A stretch of 64,000 bases of DNA, from NCBI GenBank assembly GCA_030247855.1, contig JAPDRN010000086.1, positions 1-64,000 on the forward strand, written 5' to 3'. This DNA comes from Knufia peltigerae (taxonomy: Eukaryota; Ascomycota; Eurotiomycetes; Chaetothyriales; Trichomeriaceae). Shown here piece after piece: positions 45,898-56,453 of this stretch; within the stretch, counting starts at the first letter, position 1, and each line of letters begins with the position of its first letter. Below the pieces are notes generated by a model that worked only from the letters and a program-made list of their open reading frames with translations, searched no databases and was not told the origin of the DNA. A program made the position numbers and the translations under genes.

Positions 45898-46791
45898 GTG
45901 CCTAGGTATATATATCGTCACAATTTTCAGAGGTGTGATAGATATACGACCAGTGAGACCTAGTACGATGTGAGAGAGATCTCGGTTTTTTGGAAACACC
46001 GCCTCTGATCTTTTTGCTTTTTTTCAGAACCCGATAATGCTGCTGCCCTATCTCATTACAGACACAGATCAGAAAAAAATGTCACTTGTATTTCCATCCT
46101 CGATCCTATATAAAAAAGTCTACGTACCTAGGTAGGTAGTTTGGTTATACTCGATATTCATAGTAGTAAGCGCAATTGATACGAAGATGCATATACATTT
46201 AGGTATAAATCCATGTCTACCTAGGCAGTGCATACCCACCGCAGTTGTACCAATTGGTACTTGTGGTCGGGCTCTAAGGTACTGCGTAGTGGTCTTTTTT
46301 TCCCTTTCGGGTACGTAGTGGTGGCAGCTGGATTTACGACCTGACATGATCGATCACCTGTATTACTCCATTTTCATGTCTCAACTTGAACAACGAACAT
46401 GGCGATGATGTATACGTGAGGGCCACTACTAAGACACACAACGTACTTGTTCCAACAGTTATGCTCACAACCAATGTAATGCAAAGGGCTTCTTTTTCCC
46501 CACTTTATGTTCTTTTTTTTTTAAAAAAAAACCAAAATCAAAAACAAATTGAAGTCGTCGTTAAAAATTCATTAGGTATGCCTCTCCCAAAGCGTACCGC
46601 TTCATAAGCCTATAGTCATACTCGGATCGACGCTCGATAACAATTCCCCGACTAACAGCGCTGAACCTTTTTTGGCTTTTTTTTGGTGGCCTGCCAAACC
46701 CATAGAAGAGAGTGCCGAGCAGTAACAAGAAAGAAAACAAAACGAAATCGCCACTGGCCATCACTGGCCGCTGGGTCGTCGTGACTCATGG
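45898..46791. other. intergenic between convergent genes; low-complexity tracts
   Basis: 3' flanks of the phosphatase-like gene and the Zn2Cys6 gene. It contains a palindromic TACCTAGGTA at 46125-46134, a related CTACCTAGGC near 46217 and a T-then-A homopolymer block at 46512-46531. No gene was seen. Confidence 0.5.
46512..46531. repeat. poly-T/poly-A homopolymer junction
   Basis: A run of T immediately followed by a run of A, then further A-rich sequence. It could form a hairpin, act as a 3'-end signal for the gene on either strand, or be slippage-prone simple sequence. Confidence 0.8.
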
Positions 46792-48192
46792 TCAAATTTT
46801 CTTCCTTCCGAGGTTGGAACCGAGGTAGCGATCGATCTGATCCATGTCCTGCCTCAACCATGCGTGCGCCTGTTCGAAATTGGTCGAGGTTTGAGGGTGC
46901 CACCTAGCCGGAGGGTTGTTGCCAGGTGACGTCGCCGCGGCTGCAGGTGGCATGTTCGCGGCGACATTACCAGCTATACCGTCCGAGGTGTTTGTGTGAC
47001 AATGTTCGTTATCGGATCTGGAAAAACCAAACCCCCCCCCAGGGCCAGCCGGTCAGTCAGTCAATCCCAGAAAGGCTCAAGTCAAAAGATTGTAATTTTT
47101 TCAAAATTCGAGGTACTCACGGCAAGCTGCTCTCCGGCTGGACGTTGGAACCGTTGAACCCGAACATTGTAAAGTCATCCTAAAAGGGGGCAAACCAGCT
47201 TGTCAGTCAGCTTTCTAGAAAAGCGGTCCACTTTATCGATCGTCAGCCCATCAAGTTTGTGGTTTATGACAGAGTCACACATGGACAAAAGGTGGGTAGG
47301 TGACATACCGATATCGTGGCAAATTGAGGGTCGAATGCGGTGTTGTTGCTGGCACTCCATGCCGCCGGGGGTGTGAGAGTCGCAGGTGCTTGTTGTGATT
47401 GTTGGCGTCGTTGGTGTCGTTGGGAACCATTCTCAGACGAGGCCTCCTGCGAGGTGGTCTCGGACGGTACCGAGGCGGTCTGCCTCCAAGCCCGTGCCAA
47501 CGGTGGAGGGATATTACTGGCGTCGGGGCTTGGAGAGCGGGATGCCAACGTTTCGGCGTACTGCAAGACCTTTGCTAAATTGGTGTCGGTCGCTGGGTCC
47601 GAACCGTCTGTGATGTCGTCCTTTTGGGACCGAAGATGGTGGAGGATTTGACAGGCGGCGTTGGGCGGGCTCGTTCGAAGGATTTCGAACAGACGCTGGT
47701 ATTGTTGGACCTTGTCGGCCAAGGCTTGTACTTCGGTCGGGGAACTACGCCCTCGACGACCGTCACTCCCTTGATCGTAGCTACAAGTAAGAGACTTGCT
47801 CGAACACCGCGAACAGGGGTTCTTCCCGTTGCACTTGGCCTGACGTGGAGAAAGCAAAAGAGAGGTTAGTGGCCTTGACGCAGACATGGTGCTAGAGTAG
47901 AGAAATGTATGTGTGGACATGAGTATAGATGTAGAGATTTAATTACCCTCTTGACTTTGCACAGATCACAAGCGACGGTGACGTTGGTTCGGTACCGACG
48001 ATGTGACAGATCGTTGGAGAGGCGCAGAGGACTCGGGGGGTTGAACGACCCTTGAAGCCGAGGAAGTATCTGGCGTGGAGTGCGTCCGGCACTGTCTCGC
48101 GAAGACGACGAGGGTTGATGAGACGGCGATGAAGATTCGTGTGTTTGTTGTGATGCAACGGTGTGCCTGAAATGTCTCGAGGGTGGTTGCAT
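46792..48192 (-). CDS. Zn2Cys6 transcription factor
   Basis: Proposed complement(join(46792..47017, 47121..47179, 47309..47839, 47947..48192)), 353 residues. The N-terminal 75 residues are Ser/Pro/Arg-rich. The zinc cluster is split by a 107-nt intron: CDLCKVKR, then AKCNGKNPCSRC and the last Cys six residues on, giving C-x2-C-x6-C-x5-C-x2-C-x6-C. A short helical segment follows (VQALADKVQQYQRLFEIL), then a Gln/Ser-rich region. The small third exon encodes DDFTMFGFNGSNVQPESSLP and the last ends with AWLRQDMDQIDRYLGSNLG. No fungal_trans domain is visible, so this is a short regulator type. ATG at 48192 is used because the open frame upstream begins with GTG. Target genes unknown. Confidence 0.8.
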
Positions 48193-49754
48193 TGTATGAT
48201 GAGGGACCACACGGAGGACGAGTCACACACGACAATTGATTCAATCCATACTGAGTGGAATTGTGAACAACAACAACGATGAATCTAGAAAGGGGCAAAT
48301 AATGTGAGACGAGACAAAAAGAACTCTCCAATGCATGTACGTTTTGTCTTTTTTGTGCCACTGTCTTGTCTCGCTGGGATGTCTTGGTAGGAGGAGGAGG
48401 TGGCCATCTTGGGCTTGTGTTTACTTGCCGGTCTGATCTAGCACGGAAACAGACCCCGTACGTCAGAGAGATCTTGAGAATCTAGGATGCCCGAATACTT
48501 TGCCAGAGATGCACCCGTAACTTTCCCTCTTAGAGCGTAGTTGGCAGAATCATTCAGTCAGTCACAGGCTGGAGAAGAGGTGCGGAAATCTAGTCCTCGA
48601 CATGCCTATTGGTCAGATGGAATGGTCTTTTCTTCCGGGGGTCGCAAGCTAGAGATTGAACTGGACATATGAGATACAGTAAGGTCTCCGTACATAAAAT
48701 GTGCTGGTCATAATTGCCGTGATCAGCTCCAGATGTCAGATACCAGAACTAACATTTGCAATACGCAATAATCAGATGAAGTTTGATAGAAAATGAAATT
48801 CTTCCAAGATTGCAGAATTTTGGATGATAAGTCATGCGAAGATCACGTGAATGTCACCTGACTGGGATATTCCCTTGCTGACATAAGCATCATGACCGTG
48901 TCCGGCGCTGTGCCAAACGTGTCTCCTTTTTCTCAAAGGAACTCTTCAAAGTCTTTCAACTATTTGGCAATGTTCTGACACGAAGCGATGCAGTGCCTCA
49001 ATATATGTAAGTCAACCATCAGTGCATCACAGGCTTCTTAGAGACATGTTTGCTCAGTGGCGAATGAATCAGTGTCACCCTCAAGACTGTACGGCGTACC
49101 GTTGTTGTTACTCTTAAAGGGCGTAGGGACGACACTAGATCAACGGTGTCTGTCTCTTTGAGGACAGGACCCTCCCTGCCGACCAACTTGTCATTCAATA
49201 GAGCTTTGGGGACGTTCAAGCAATTTCGAATACGAGCTCAATATGAGGCATGTTAATCGGGTGAATGACCTCCAGTCCTTCACTGTACAGATCCAACAGA
49301 GATGATCTCGGAATCAGTGCTGTCGCATCCCAATTCCAATAGACATGGTCTTCAGTCATTGTTTCCGACGTTCTCTCGATGCTCAAATACAATATTCCTC
49401 CAGTCATGGCTACCATACTGTCCCCCCCTTTGTACGTTCACTGCCTTCTGTTGCCTTGCGGTGTTCATTCCACACCAATTCACTACTCTTCAGGACAATT
49501 ATTCACCAAGGAGACCCCCTTTTACAAGCATTGGTATGTATACGCGTGATTGGCCTGTCTATACATTAGTATGGCCATTCAATATACCCAGCCGCGCGCC
49601 GAGCAAAACCATGCCCACGATCAAAATGGGTATTTCTTTCATATCATTTGCCGTCCCTGTCTGTCTCGCTGTCTTGTCATTGTCCATCTCAAAGGTCTGT
49701 CTTCTCCTCTTTGTCGTCATCATCACAAAACCTTTCTTCCCTGGCCCGAGTACA
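48193..49754. promoter_or_regulatory. 1.5-kb divergent intergenic region
   Basis: Upstream of the Zn2Cys6 gene (minus) and the coiled-coil protein (plus). The frame of the plus-strand gene stays open back to 49302, but composition there is not clearly coding. An upstream non-coding leader or extra exon is possible. Confidence 0.4.
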
Positions 49755-50654
49755 ATGTCTCCCTCAAAGCCACAGTCTTGTCTCCTCGAGGCCGAGCTCA
49801 AAGCCCTCGAAAATGCATACACGGACCTCCAAAAGGTGAATGATAGATTGCAAAAGAAGAACGATGCGTTGGTCAATGAGGTGTCGACACTCAGAGGACT
49901 TGTTCTTCAAGATTGCCCAGCGTCGTCGAAGAAAGACGTTGAGGAGGAGGAGGGCGAGAATGTGTCCGCTGGCGTCTCCTCTCCCTACTCCGCTTCCTTT
50001 TCCCCTGCCAACACTGCCTCTGTTTCTGCCTCTGCCTCTGCCTTCCACAGCCACGCTCAAAAGGCCAAGGAAGACGACGAAATGGACCACAGGGCCACAG
50101 GAGTGCCCGCAACACCACCAAACACCCCCGAACATCACCATCCACCTCAGAAGGCCATCGTCCGAGATCCCAGCCTCGTCGATCTCGTCGTGACACTCCA
50201 GGTCGTGCATACCGGCACCACGGCAGAACCACCACAGACCATTCATCATCGTCGCTTCCACCTAAACGCCTCGGAATGCTCCTCGATCAGCCAGTTTTGT
50301 CACCGGGTTGCATCTTCTCTCACGACCACCACCCCTGAAAGAAACGCATCAACAGGTCCAGCAAGAGCGACAGAGGAAGAAGACCCAAAGGTCTGGACTA
50401 GGATCGTCGAGTCGACCTTTTACCCACCCCGCAGCGCCACCCGTCACTTCCCGGACCTCGCCAGGGCCACCGTCAAGCTGGAGGAGGACGGGCACGTGGC
50501 CGAGTTCACCGTCACACCCACGACCCTCGACGCCGCCACGCCTTTCCCCGGCCAGCAGTACCGCGCGTGGTACGAGAGGAACGTGGTGCGGGGAAGGGGC
50601 GACAAGACCGAGTACGAGGTCAAGGTCAAGATGACCGTTCAGAAAGAAGCCTGA
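49755..50654 (+). CDS. uncharacterised protein with N-terminal coiled coil
   Basis: From ATG 49755, 299 residues. Residues 10-50 form a heptad-like coiled coil (ELKALENAYTDLQKVNDRLQ then KKNDALVNEVSTLRGLV). Next comes a low-complexity Ser/Ala/Glu and Pro/His-rich linker (about 60-140). The C-terminal half has alternating hydrophobic strand-like segments (SLVDLVVTLQVVHTG, ARATVKLEEDGHVAEFTVTP, YEVKVKMTVQ) that suggest a beta-rich domain. I do not recognise the family. An upstream in-frame start at 49302 would add 151 residues containing hydrophobic stretches; I consider it less likely. It converges with veA, about 530 bp apart. No function can be assigned. Confidence 0.6.
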   Translation: MSPSKPQSCLLEAELKALENAYTDLQKVNDRLQKKNDALVNEVSTLRGLVLQDCPASSKKDVEEEEGENVSAGVSSPYSASFSPANTASVSASASAFHSHAQKAKEDDEMDHRATGVPATPPNTPEHHHPPQKAIVRDPSLVDLVVTLQVVHTGTTAEPPQTIHHRRFHLNASECSSISQFCHRVASSLTTTTPERNASTGPARATEEEDPKVWTRIVESTFYPPRSATRHFPDLARATVKLEEDGHVAEFTVTPTTLDAATPFPGQQYRAWYERNVVRGRGDKTEYEVKVKMTVQKEA

Positions 50655-51183
50655 AGCGCGGAACAAAAAGAAAGCAAATGCGGATGAGGACACGATTGCC
50701 AACAATGAGACCGAGTTGTACGAGGTCGAGGTCGAGGTCAAGATGGCGACCATTCCGAGAGATGTGGAACTGAGATGAATGGTGACGAGAACTTCTCGCA
50801 CAGGAGCTATTTTCATCAGAAATGAGCTGACTTGACGACATCGATTGAACCAATTCTGCGTCATGGTGAAAAAAAAGAGATTCATTGTGCTATGAAAACG
50901 AGGCTATGAGATGATTGAAACCTTGTACATAATTCCATATGATGTTTAGGTGCACATCTAAGCTGATGCTCACCGAGACGAGACTAGAAATAAACTCAAG
51001 TCTGGCAAAGGTTTGAAGAAAGGTACCCGGTTTTTGTTTCTAGAGGTCCTGACCCTACCAGATAGACATGACATTTTTGTAGTGTAGTGATGCCATGCGG
51101 TTCTGTAATACCCAATAATCTCCACGCCCCCGTTACCTAAAGTCCCGCGAAATACACCAGCAAAAACAATAGCTTACAACTCT
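50655..51183. other. intergenic between convergent genes
   Basis: 3' flanks of the coiled-coil gene and veA; no supported feature. Confidence 0.5.
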
Positions 51184-53014
51184 TCATTTGCGTGCAGATA
51201 CTAGACCAGACGTGCCGAACGTGACGGCCTTGAAGATATTCGGTTGTCTCACTATGGCCATGCTACCATCTGCACGTTCGTATTGCACCAGTCCCTTGTC
51301 TAGGGGGCCCTCATGCTCGTCTTGTTCTGGGCCATCGATTTCCGGATCCGCTTCGATTATATCATCGGCGCTGGGTAGAGGGGTTGCGTACATGCCGGCA
51401 GAGACCGGGTCAGGTCGTGCACCACTCTTTATGGTGCTGCTCGAAGCGTAGTCGTACGCACTACGACCACGTTTAGTCGATGTTACCGGAGGTGGGATCG
51501 ACCATTGGCGGAAGGACTTTCCACTTGCACTGTCCAGCCTCAAGGGAGGAAGTGTCAGCGACTCAACCTTGTTTGAAAGCAATTCCGTCCTTAGGGGAGG
51601 CAAGATTCGACTTTCAGTGGGAGTCGTAGGCCGTGACGATCTCGGAGCCAATGAAGGCATATGTGGTGGTGGTGGCGGCGGTTGTTGTGCTGCATTGTCT
51701 GTGACAGGTCGCAAGGTATGAAAGTGATTGAAGGAAGGTGGAGGTGGTGGCATCGACGTCATCGGCGCAAGACTTGGTAAAGAAGGGCTTGCCAAAGGCA
51801 GACTGACGATGGATGAATGGCGACTGGAGATCGGGCCGCGGCCGTACATGCTATCCACGGAAGCTCGTCGTGCGTCTTCTGCCTCGCATTGACTGCCAAA
51901 GCTATTACGGCTAACCGATCGCGAGTGTTCCATGGTGCGAAATGCGATCTGCGGTGTTCCTTGATAGGAACTGCGATTATCCTCAATTTCTGGTTCCGCC
52001 TTCTGTGGCCGCTTCCGCTGTCTGATATCGCGCCTGATACGAACCCTACAGCCCTGTTCGGAGACGGTCTTACTCAGTGCGGTGCTGCTGCTCAAGCCAG
52101 GGAACTTCTTGGCACTGTAGACCTGGAAAGGAATGGTTTGGACCTCCAATCTGTTGGCCATGCTTTCATGACGAACAGGGGCGCTTGCTCCGTCTTCGCT
52201 AACTTGAGACGTCCGAGTGAATGGATTGTCTACATCAGCATCACACTGATGCTTGATGCCCTCGAACAGAGAAAACTTTAGTCGATACCAGCCTTCATGT
52301 CGGACTGACAGGTCAGGAAAGATAAAATAGGCAGCCGGGGTAGGCTTTTCCAAGTAGGCGGCGCTGGCAACGGCCACACCGGAGAGAACAGGGATAGAGG
52401 GAGGGGTGTGCATCTTGCCAGCAGCAATAGGTCGAGCAACTTCCAAACTGGCATAAAGCATAAATGTAGCATCGTAAACAGACGTGATGTCGGTAGTGCC
52501 GTTGAATACTCTCAGTTGGATGACGGGCGGAGGGTCGACAGGCCGGCGATCTTGAGTTGCTGCAATACAGAGTCAGTAGGCATCAAAAAGATTTGGAGAC
52601 ACAAAACTTACATTTGACGCCCGACCCGCAGGCTCTGGCTTTCTCTGGCTGCTGGGCGACCTCAAGGGCATAGGTAATTGTCCTTCCATCCACGGTCTTG
52701 CGCGCAAAGTCGCTTCTGGTCTCATTTCTGGGTTGAGCCATGTTGTAAAGAAGGCCGTTGATGGTATATGTCCGGATCGGAAGGTCGTCAAGGTAGATGG
52801 TCGAGTGTCCCGGAACAAAGAACTCGGCAATCCGAGAGGGTGGATTTACTTGAGGTAGCAGACGTGGTCGTTCCGCGTGGAGGGCGTGGCCCACCGTGTC
52901 CCTAAGGCTGGGGAGTGTTTGGCCCGATCTTGCGGCCCTGAGAAGCTCCCCAGGCGACGGCTCGCCTGACCTGTGCATGTTAGCTAGCTCTTGGAATGAT
53001 GGAAGGGGCGCCAT
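51184..53014 (-). CDS. veA: velvet-family regulator VeA with N-terminal extension
   Basis: Proposed complement(join(51184..52559, 52612..53014)), 592 residues. The velvet domain (about residues 100-265) includes RTITYALEVAQQPEKARACG, DRRPVDPPPVIQLRVF across the 52-nt intron, AYFIFPDLSVRHEGWYRLKF and VQTIPFQVYSAKKFPGL, followed by the Arg-rich EQGCRVRIRRDIRQRKR. This order and sequence are closest to VeA. The C-terminal half is Pro/Ser-rich and disordered, ending in an YERADGSMAIVR segment. VeA normally starts close to the velvet domain, but here the frame continues about 91 residues upstream to ATG 53014 in a CACCATGG context; an internal ATG at 52741 is the conventional alternative. VeA enters the nucleus with VelB and LaeA and coordinates development and secondary metabolism in response to light. 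Confidence 0.92.
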
Positions 53015-55866
53015 GGTGGAATGGCGTTTCTGGTAGAGAAAGAAGAAGACTGGGGGGAGAGTGGTTGTATATTATACAAGAAAAATGACGCAACTGGATA
53101 ATGCATGGGAAAACACAAAAATGGCTTTTGCATGGGAACCAAGAGAGATCTTCATGAGATACTGGCTTCTGGGAGGCAGACCATGAACGCCTCCTGTTCC
53201 CCAGTCCTCAAGAGGTTTTCGGAGCAGGCGCCATGGGCTGGGGATGCAAAGTTCCATGCAAAAGAAATGTACTAACCTTGTGTTAAGCCTCCGCCGAGCT
53301 GCCTGACTATGATCGACTGATACAAGACAGACTGGGAACCCTCACAACCTCACAACCGCTAAATTATTTCTGCGTCGCCCAGGGCAATTCGTTATTCCAA
53401 ATAAAGTGTGAAAATATCGTCACTTCGCTCTGTATGGCTCAACCAAAGAATGTCGAACTTTGGCCCGCAGAAAGCCTGACACAACAACTGTCTTCTTCTC
53501 TTGCTGCCTTGAGTTGCTAGAGTATCAGACCCTTTCTCGTTCGGCTCTTTCCTGTCAATCCACCTTGGCTAAGGATACTCGTCGACGTTTTGCGGGATTG
53601 TTTTTCCTATCGGAGCCACTGACGGTCAATCGTTGCGGAAGCGTCGATGGTGAGGAACCGAGTTAAACAAGACGTTCTCCGGAAAGGCAAACTCGAAGCA
53701 AGTGTCAGAGAGCCGAGTTGTTGGGGCACGGCTCTGTCGCAGACTGGTAGAACCGGAGGATACTGTTCAATCTGCAGCTGGAAACCCCCGATCCCCGGAG
53801 TCCACCAATGCTACCGAGAAAAGAATTCAGATGTGGCCACTACGGGAAAGAAAGAGAGAGAATGTATGGACTTGAGCCCGATGCAGAGCCGTACGCTCAA
53901 TGCTGTGGACAGCGATGATTAGTGAAGGTGGTGAAGGAGGATGTTTGCAGGTGAGTGTGGTGTACGGATGGTGTTTGCGAGAGAAAGAGGAGAAGGTGGA
54001 TGGATGGGGTGATGGAAGCCGCAAATCCACACCCATCCAGACAATGGCCGAAGCATACGGAGCACAATAATACGAGGCCGAGACGAGTACCAACTGGAGA
54101 GCTCGCTAGGTCTATGCTCTGCAACCATGGATAGGCTCACCACCCACTGCGCACCTGGGCTTGTACTCCCCCAACCCACCTACGGGCCACGCTTCTGAGT
54201 TTTAGCTGGGGGCCTCTTAAAGCTGCGGTGCCACGATGGCTCCAGCAGCGGATGGACACTAGCACTGGCCCTTAGCCTAGAGGCGACAAGGCGTAATACG
54301 GGATGGGCGGTTCAGCACGAATTTGACAGAAGGCGGCGCTGCTGTGGTCGGGTACACTAAAAGCCCCTCAATCCCTTTGGAGACCTCGTACTGTGCCCTA
54401 CTCGGTGCAGAACCGTGATAATCTTGCCCTCCACCCAGGGGCTCATCACGCCTTGCTATTCCCGGTTTAGGCGCTGCTCGGGTACGTTAGGGCTTGTATT
54501 TTACGAGGCACTGGCGCAGGCTCAAAACGTCCTCTACAGTAACGCGGAAATTTCTGCCGCCCATCCTTCACACTCAGTGGACATGGTCGCCCACAACTCT
54601 GCAACGCCATTCCCGCCCATGGCCCCGGGCACCAGTCCGTTTGAGGCCACTAATGCAAGCCTACTGTCGCTTTCATCCTGCTGGTTCCAAAGCTAGTCCG
54701 CCTGGTCGCTTCTCATCTCTCTACGAGCGCTCCGTACAGACGAGCATGGACCCCAGAGCACGCACGGTGACCCTCTACCGGTTATCGGGCGTTGGACTGT
54801 AATGACAAGAAAACTTCAAACATCATCAGGCCACAGTAGAGCTTCACGGAGAGAACCACCAGCAAACTCAGAGCATATCCTTCGCGTCAACGAGAACTCA
54901 ATTTCCGTCAGGGAAACAGTCGAGAGGAGGTCGGATGGGACTTATTGCCACGGCCAGGAAGGCTAAGCATGCAGACGCAGAAGGAGTACTCCGTATGTTG
55001 ACATGGTTCAAAAGACAGGTTCAAATTATTCCTCGCTTCGTTACACACGTACCACTCTGACTGCCCATCGCTTGGAATTCAACCTTGATCTGTCACAGCC
55101 TCTGCACCGCTTCTGCACCGCGACCGCAATCCTGCACGGAGCCGTATGTCTTTGCCACAAAACATTTCTCAGGCCTAGAAAAGCGGTCGAGAATGATACC
55201 TAGCGTCGATCCGTACCCAGATACGCCAGAATAGAACGAGACCGCTTTGTAGGTGAAGAGCGGTTTATGACGGCACATCTTTCAACGTGGTTGACGGTTC
55301 ATCAAACAGACCCAGAGACATGGCAGTGGGAGGACATCAAAGCTCAGGCTAGTAGGTGCGCAGAAGGAAATGAGTGGTCCCAAAAGTCCCAAAGAAGGGC
55401 CTAAGATCGATAGGCGAAGGCCCGGGCGCGGTGCCGCAAGGGCCAGAGCGTGCCAGGTTTGAAAGCCCATGTCGAATCCGTTCTGAAAACCTCGGACATG
55501 ACTCGCGTAGTGGGCAAAGATCGTCGCGTTCTAGACGGGGATGCGCGGTAACGACCACGGGGGTCTCTGTTAGCCTCGCGCCCAAAGACCCAAGGGCGGT
55601 CTCGGTCGATGCACACCTTACCCAGAGTCAAGGATTATCCCTGTTTGATGGCTGGCGCCGGAGGGGCTACCAAAGGATGAACAGCGCGCCGCCGGAAAAT
55701 CTGGCGCTCATCACTCGATGATGATGGGATTCCAATAATGCCCGAGTCTCCGCTCATGATTGTACGTACTCCCTGGATCATGCCGATACCTGTCTTCGTC
55801 CTGCATGAAGACGTCGAGCCATGATATGAAACTATCGAGCCATGAAAGTGGTTGTAGTATCATTGT
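53015..55866. promoter_or_regulatory. 2.9-kb region upstream of veA, no gene recognised
   Basis: The longest gene-free stretch of the window. Open frames are short and overlapping, with no family resemblance or consistent splice pattern. One TACTCCGTA motif is at 54987-54995. It likely contains the veA promoter and 5' leader, possibly long, and the 3' flank of the gene to the right. A non-coding transcript or small gene would not be detectable by reading alone. Confidence 0.45.
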
Positions 55867-56453
55867 TTACATGTTGTTGCTGTTAGTCTCAGTCCATCGA
55901 TGTACCACAACCTTCAGTCGATGCTTTCTGAAATCCCGAAAGGAATCAGTCACTGCATTTGACATGTTATCCCAACCTCGCTTACATGTTTGGTTGCATG
56001 AAAGGTTCCACCACAGCATCTCCTTTTGAATGTCCTTGGATGAATTGGCAAGCTCTGATTTGAACGACTTTGCTATGAGACTGGCTTGCACAACGCTGGT
56101 TATGCTGGCCACTTTTTGCATTGCCAACCTCGATGACTGGCTTTCAGGGCGCCGAAACTCGCCCCAGTTCTTGATTGCTTCCTCCTCTGCTTTATTCGAT
56201 GGCTGTGACGACACTTCAACTCAAGGATACCAAAGTACCTGTGCTGAATGCGACCATCCAATTGACTCCCGCTATCATGACATTTGCCGGTGATCGTGCT
56301 ACGAGAATCAACCCATCGTCACACCTGAAATGCGCCTACTGAATACTTCTTGGTAATGTCGAGATCAGGATTCCAGCAACAGTAGTCCGTATGACCTAGT
56401 TTGTCCTCTATGCTGTCGACAAAGTTGGCAATGGCTTGGGCTCTCCACCCGCC
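55867..56453 (-). CDS. uncharacterised multi-exon gene (3' part resolved)
   Basis: Two exons join cleanly: 56325..56453 (GGWRAQAIANFVDSIEDKLG through CCWNPDLDITKKYSVGAFQ) and 55867..56202 (PSNKAEEEAIKNWGEFRR through FRDFRKHRLKVVVHRW, stop at 55867). They are separated by a 122-nt intron with GTGTGA and CACAG ends, both phase 0. The last exon has amphipathic helical segments (KVASITSVVQASLIAKSFKS, KEMLWWNLSCNQTCKRGWDN). Further upstream, minus-strand frame 56454-56802 contains KIAGKVLNQSIESATNEPDS and GGLIFKTVIKIANKV, probably earlier exons, but a TGA and missing splice sites prevented a full model; no initiator ATG was identified. No family recognised. It may be a lineage-specific gene or a decaying one. 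Confidence 0.5.

Noticed and set aside
44812..45999. 395-codon open frame antisense to the phosphatase-like gene
   Set aside because: It arises from strong G/C bias at third codon positions of the sense gene. The product is Gly/Arg/Val low-complexity with no domain.
49302..49754. In-frame upstream extension of the coiled-coil protein
   Set aside because: Composition differs from the clearly coding part and there is no similarity or motif support. Kept only as an alternative start.
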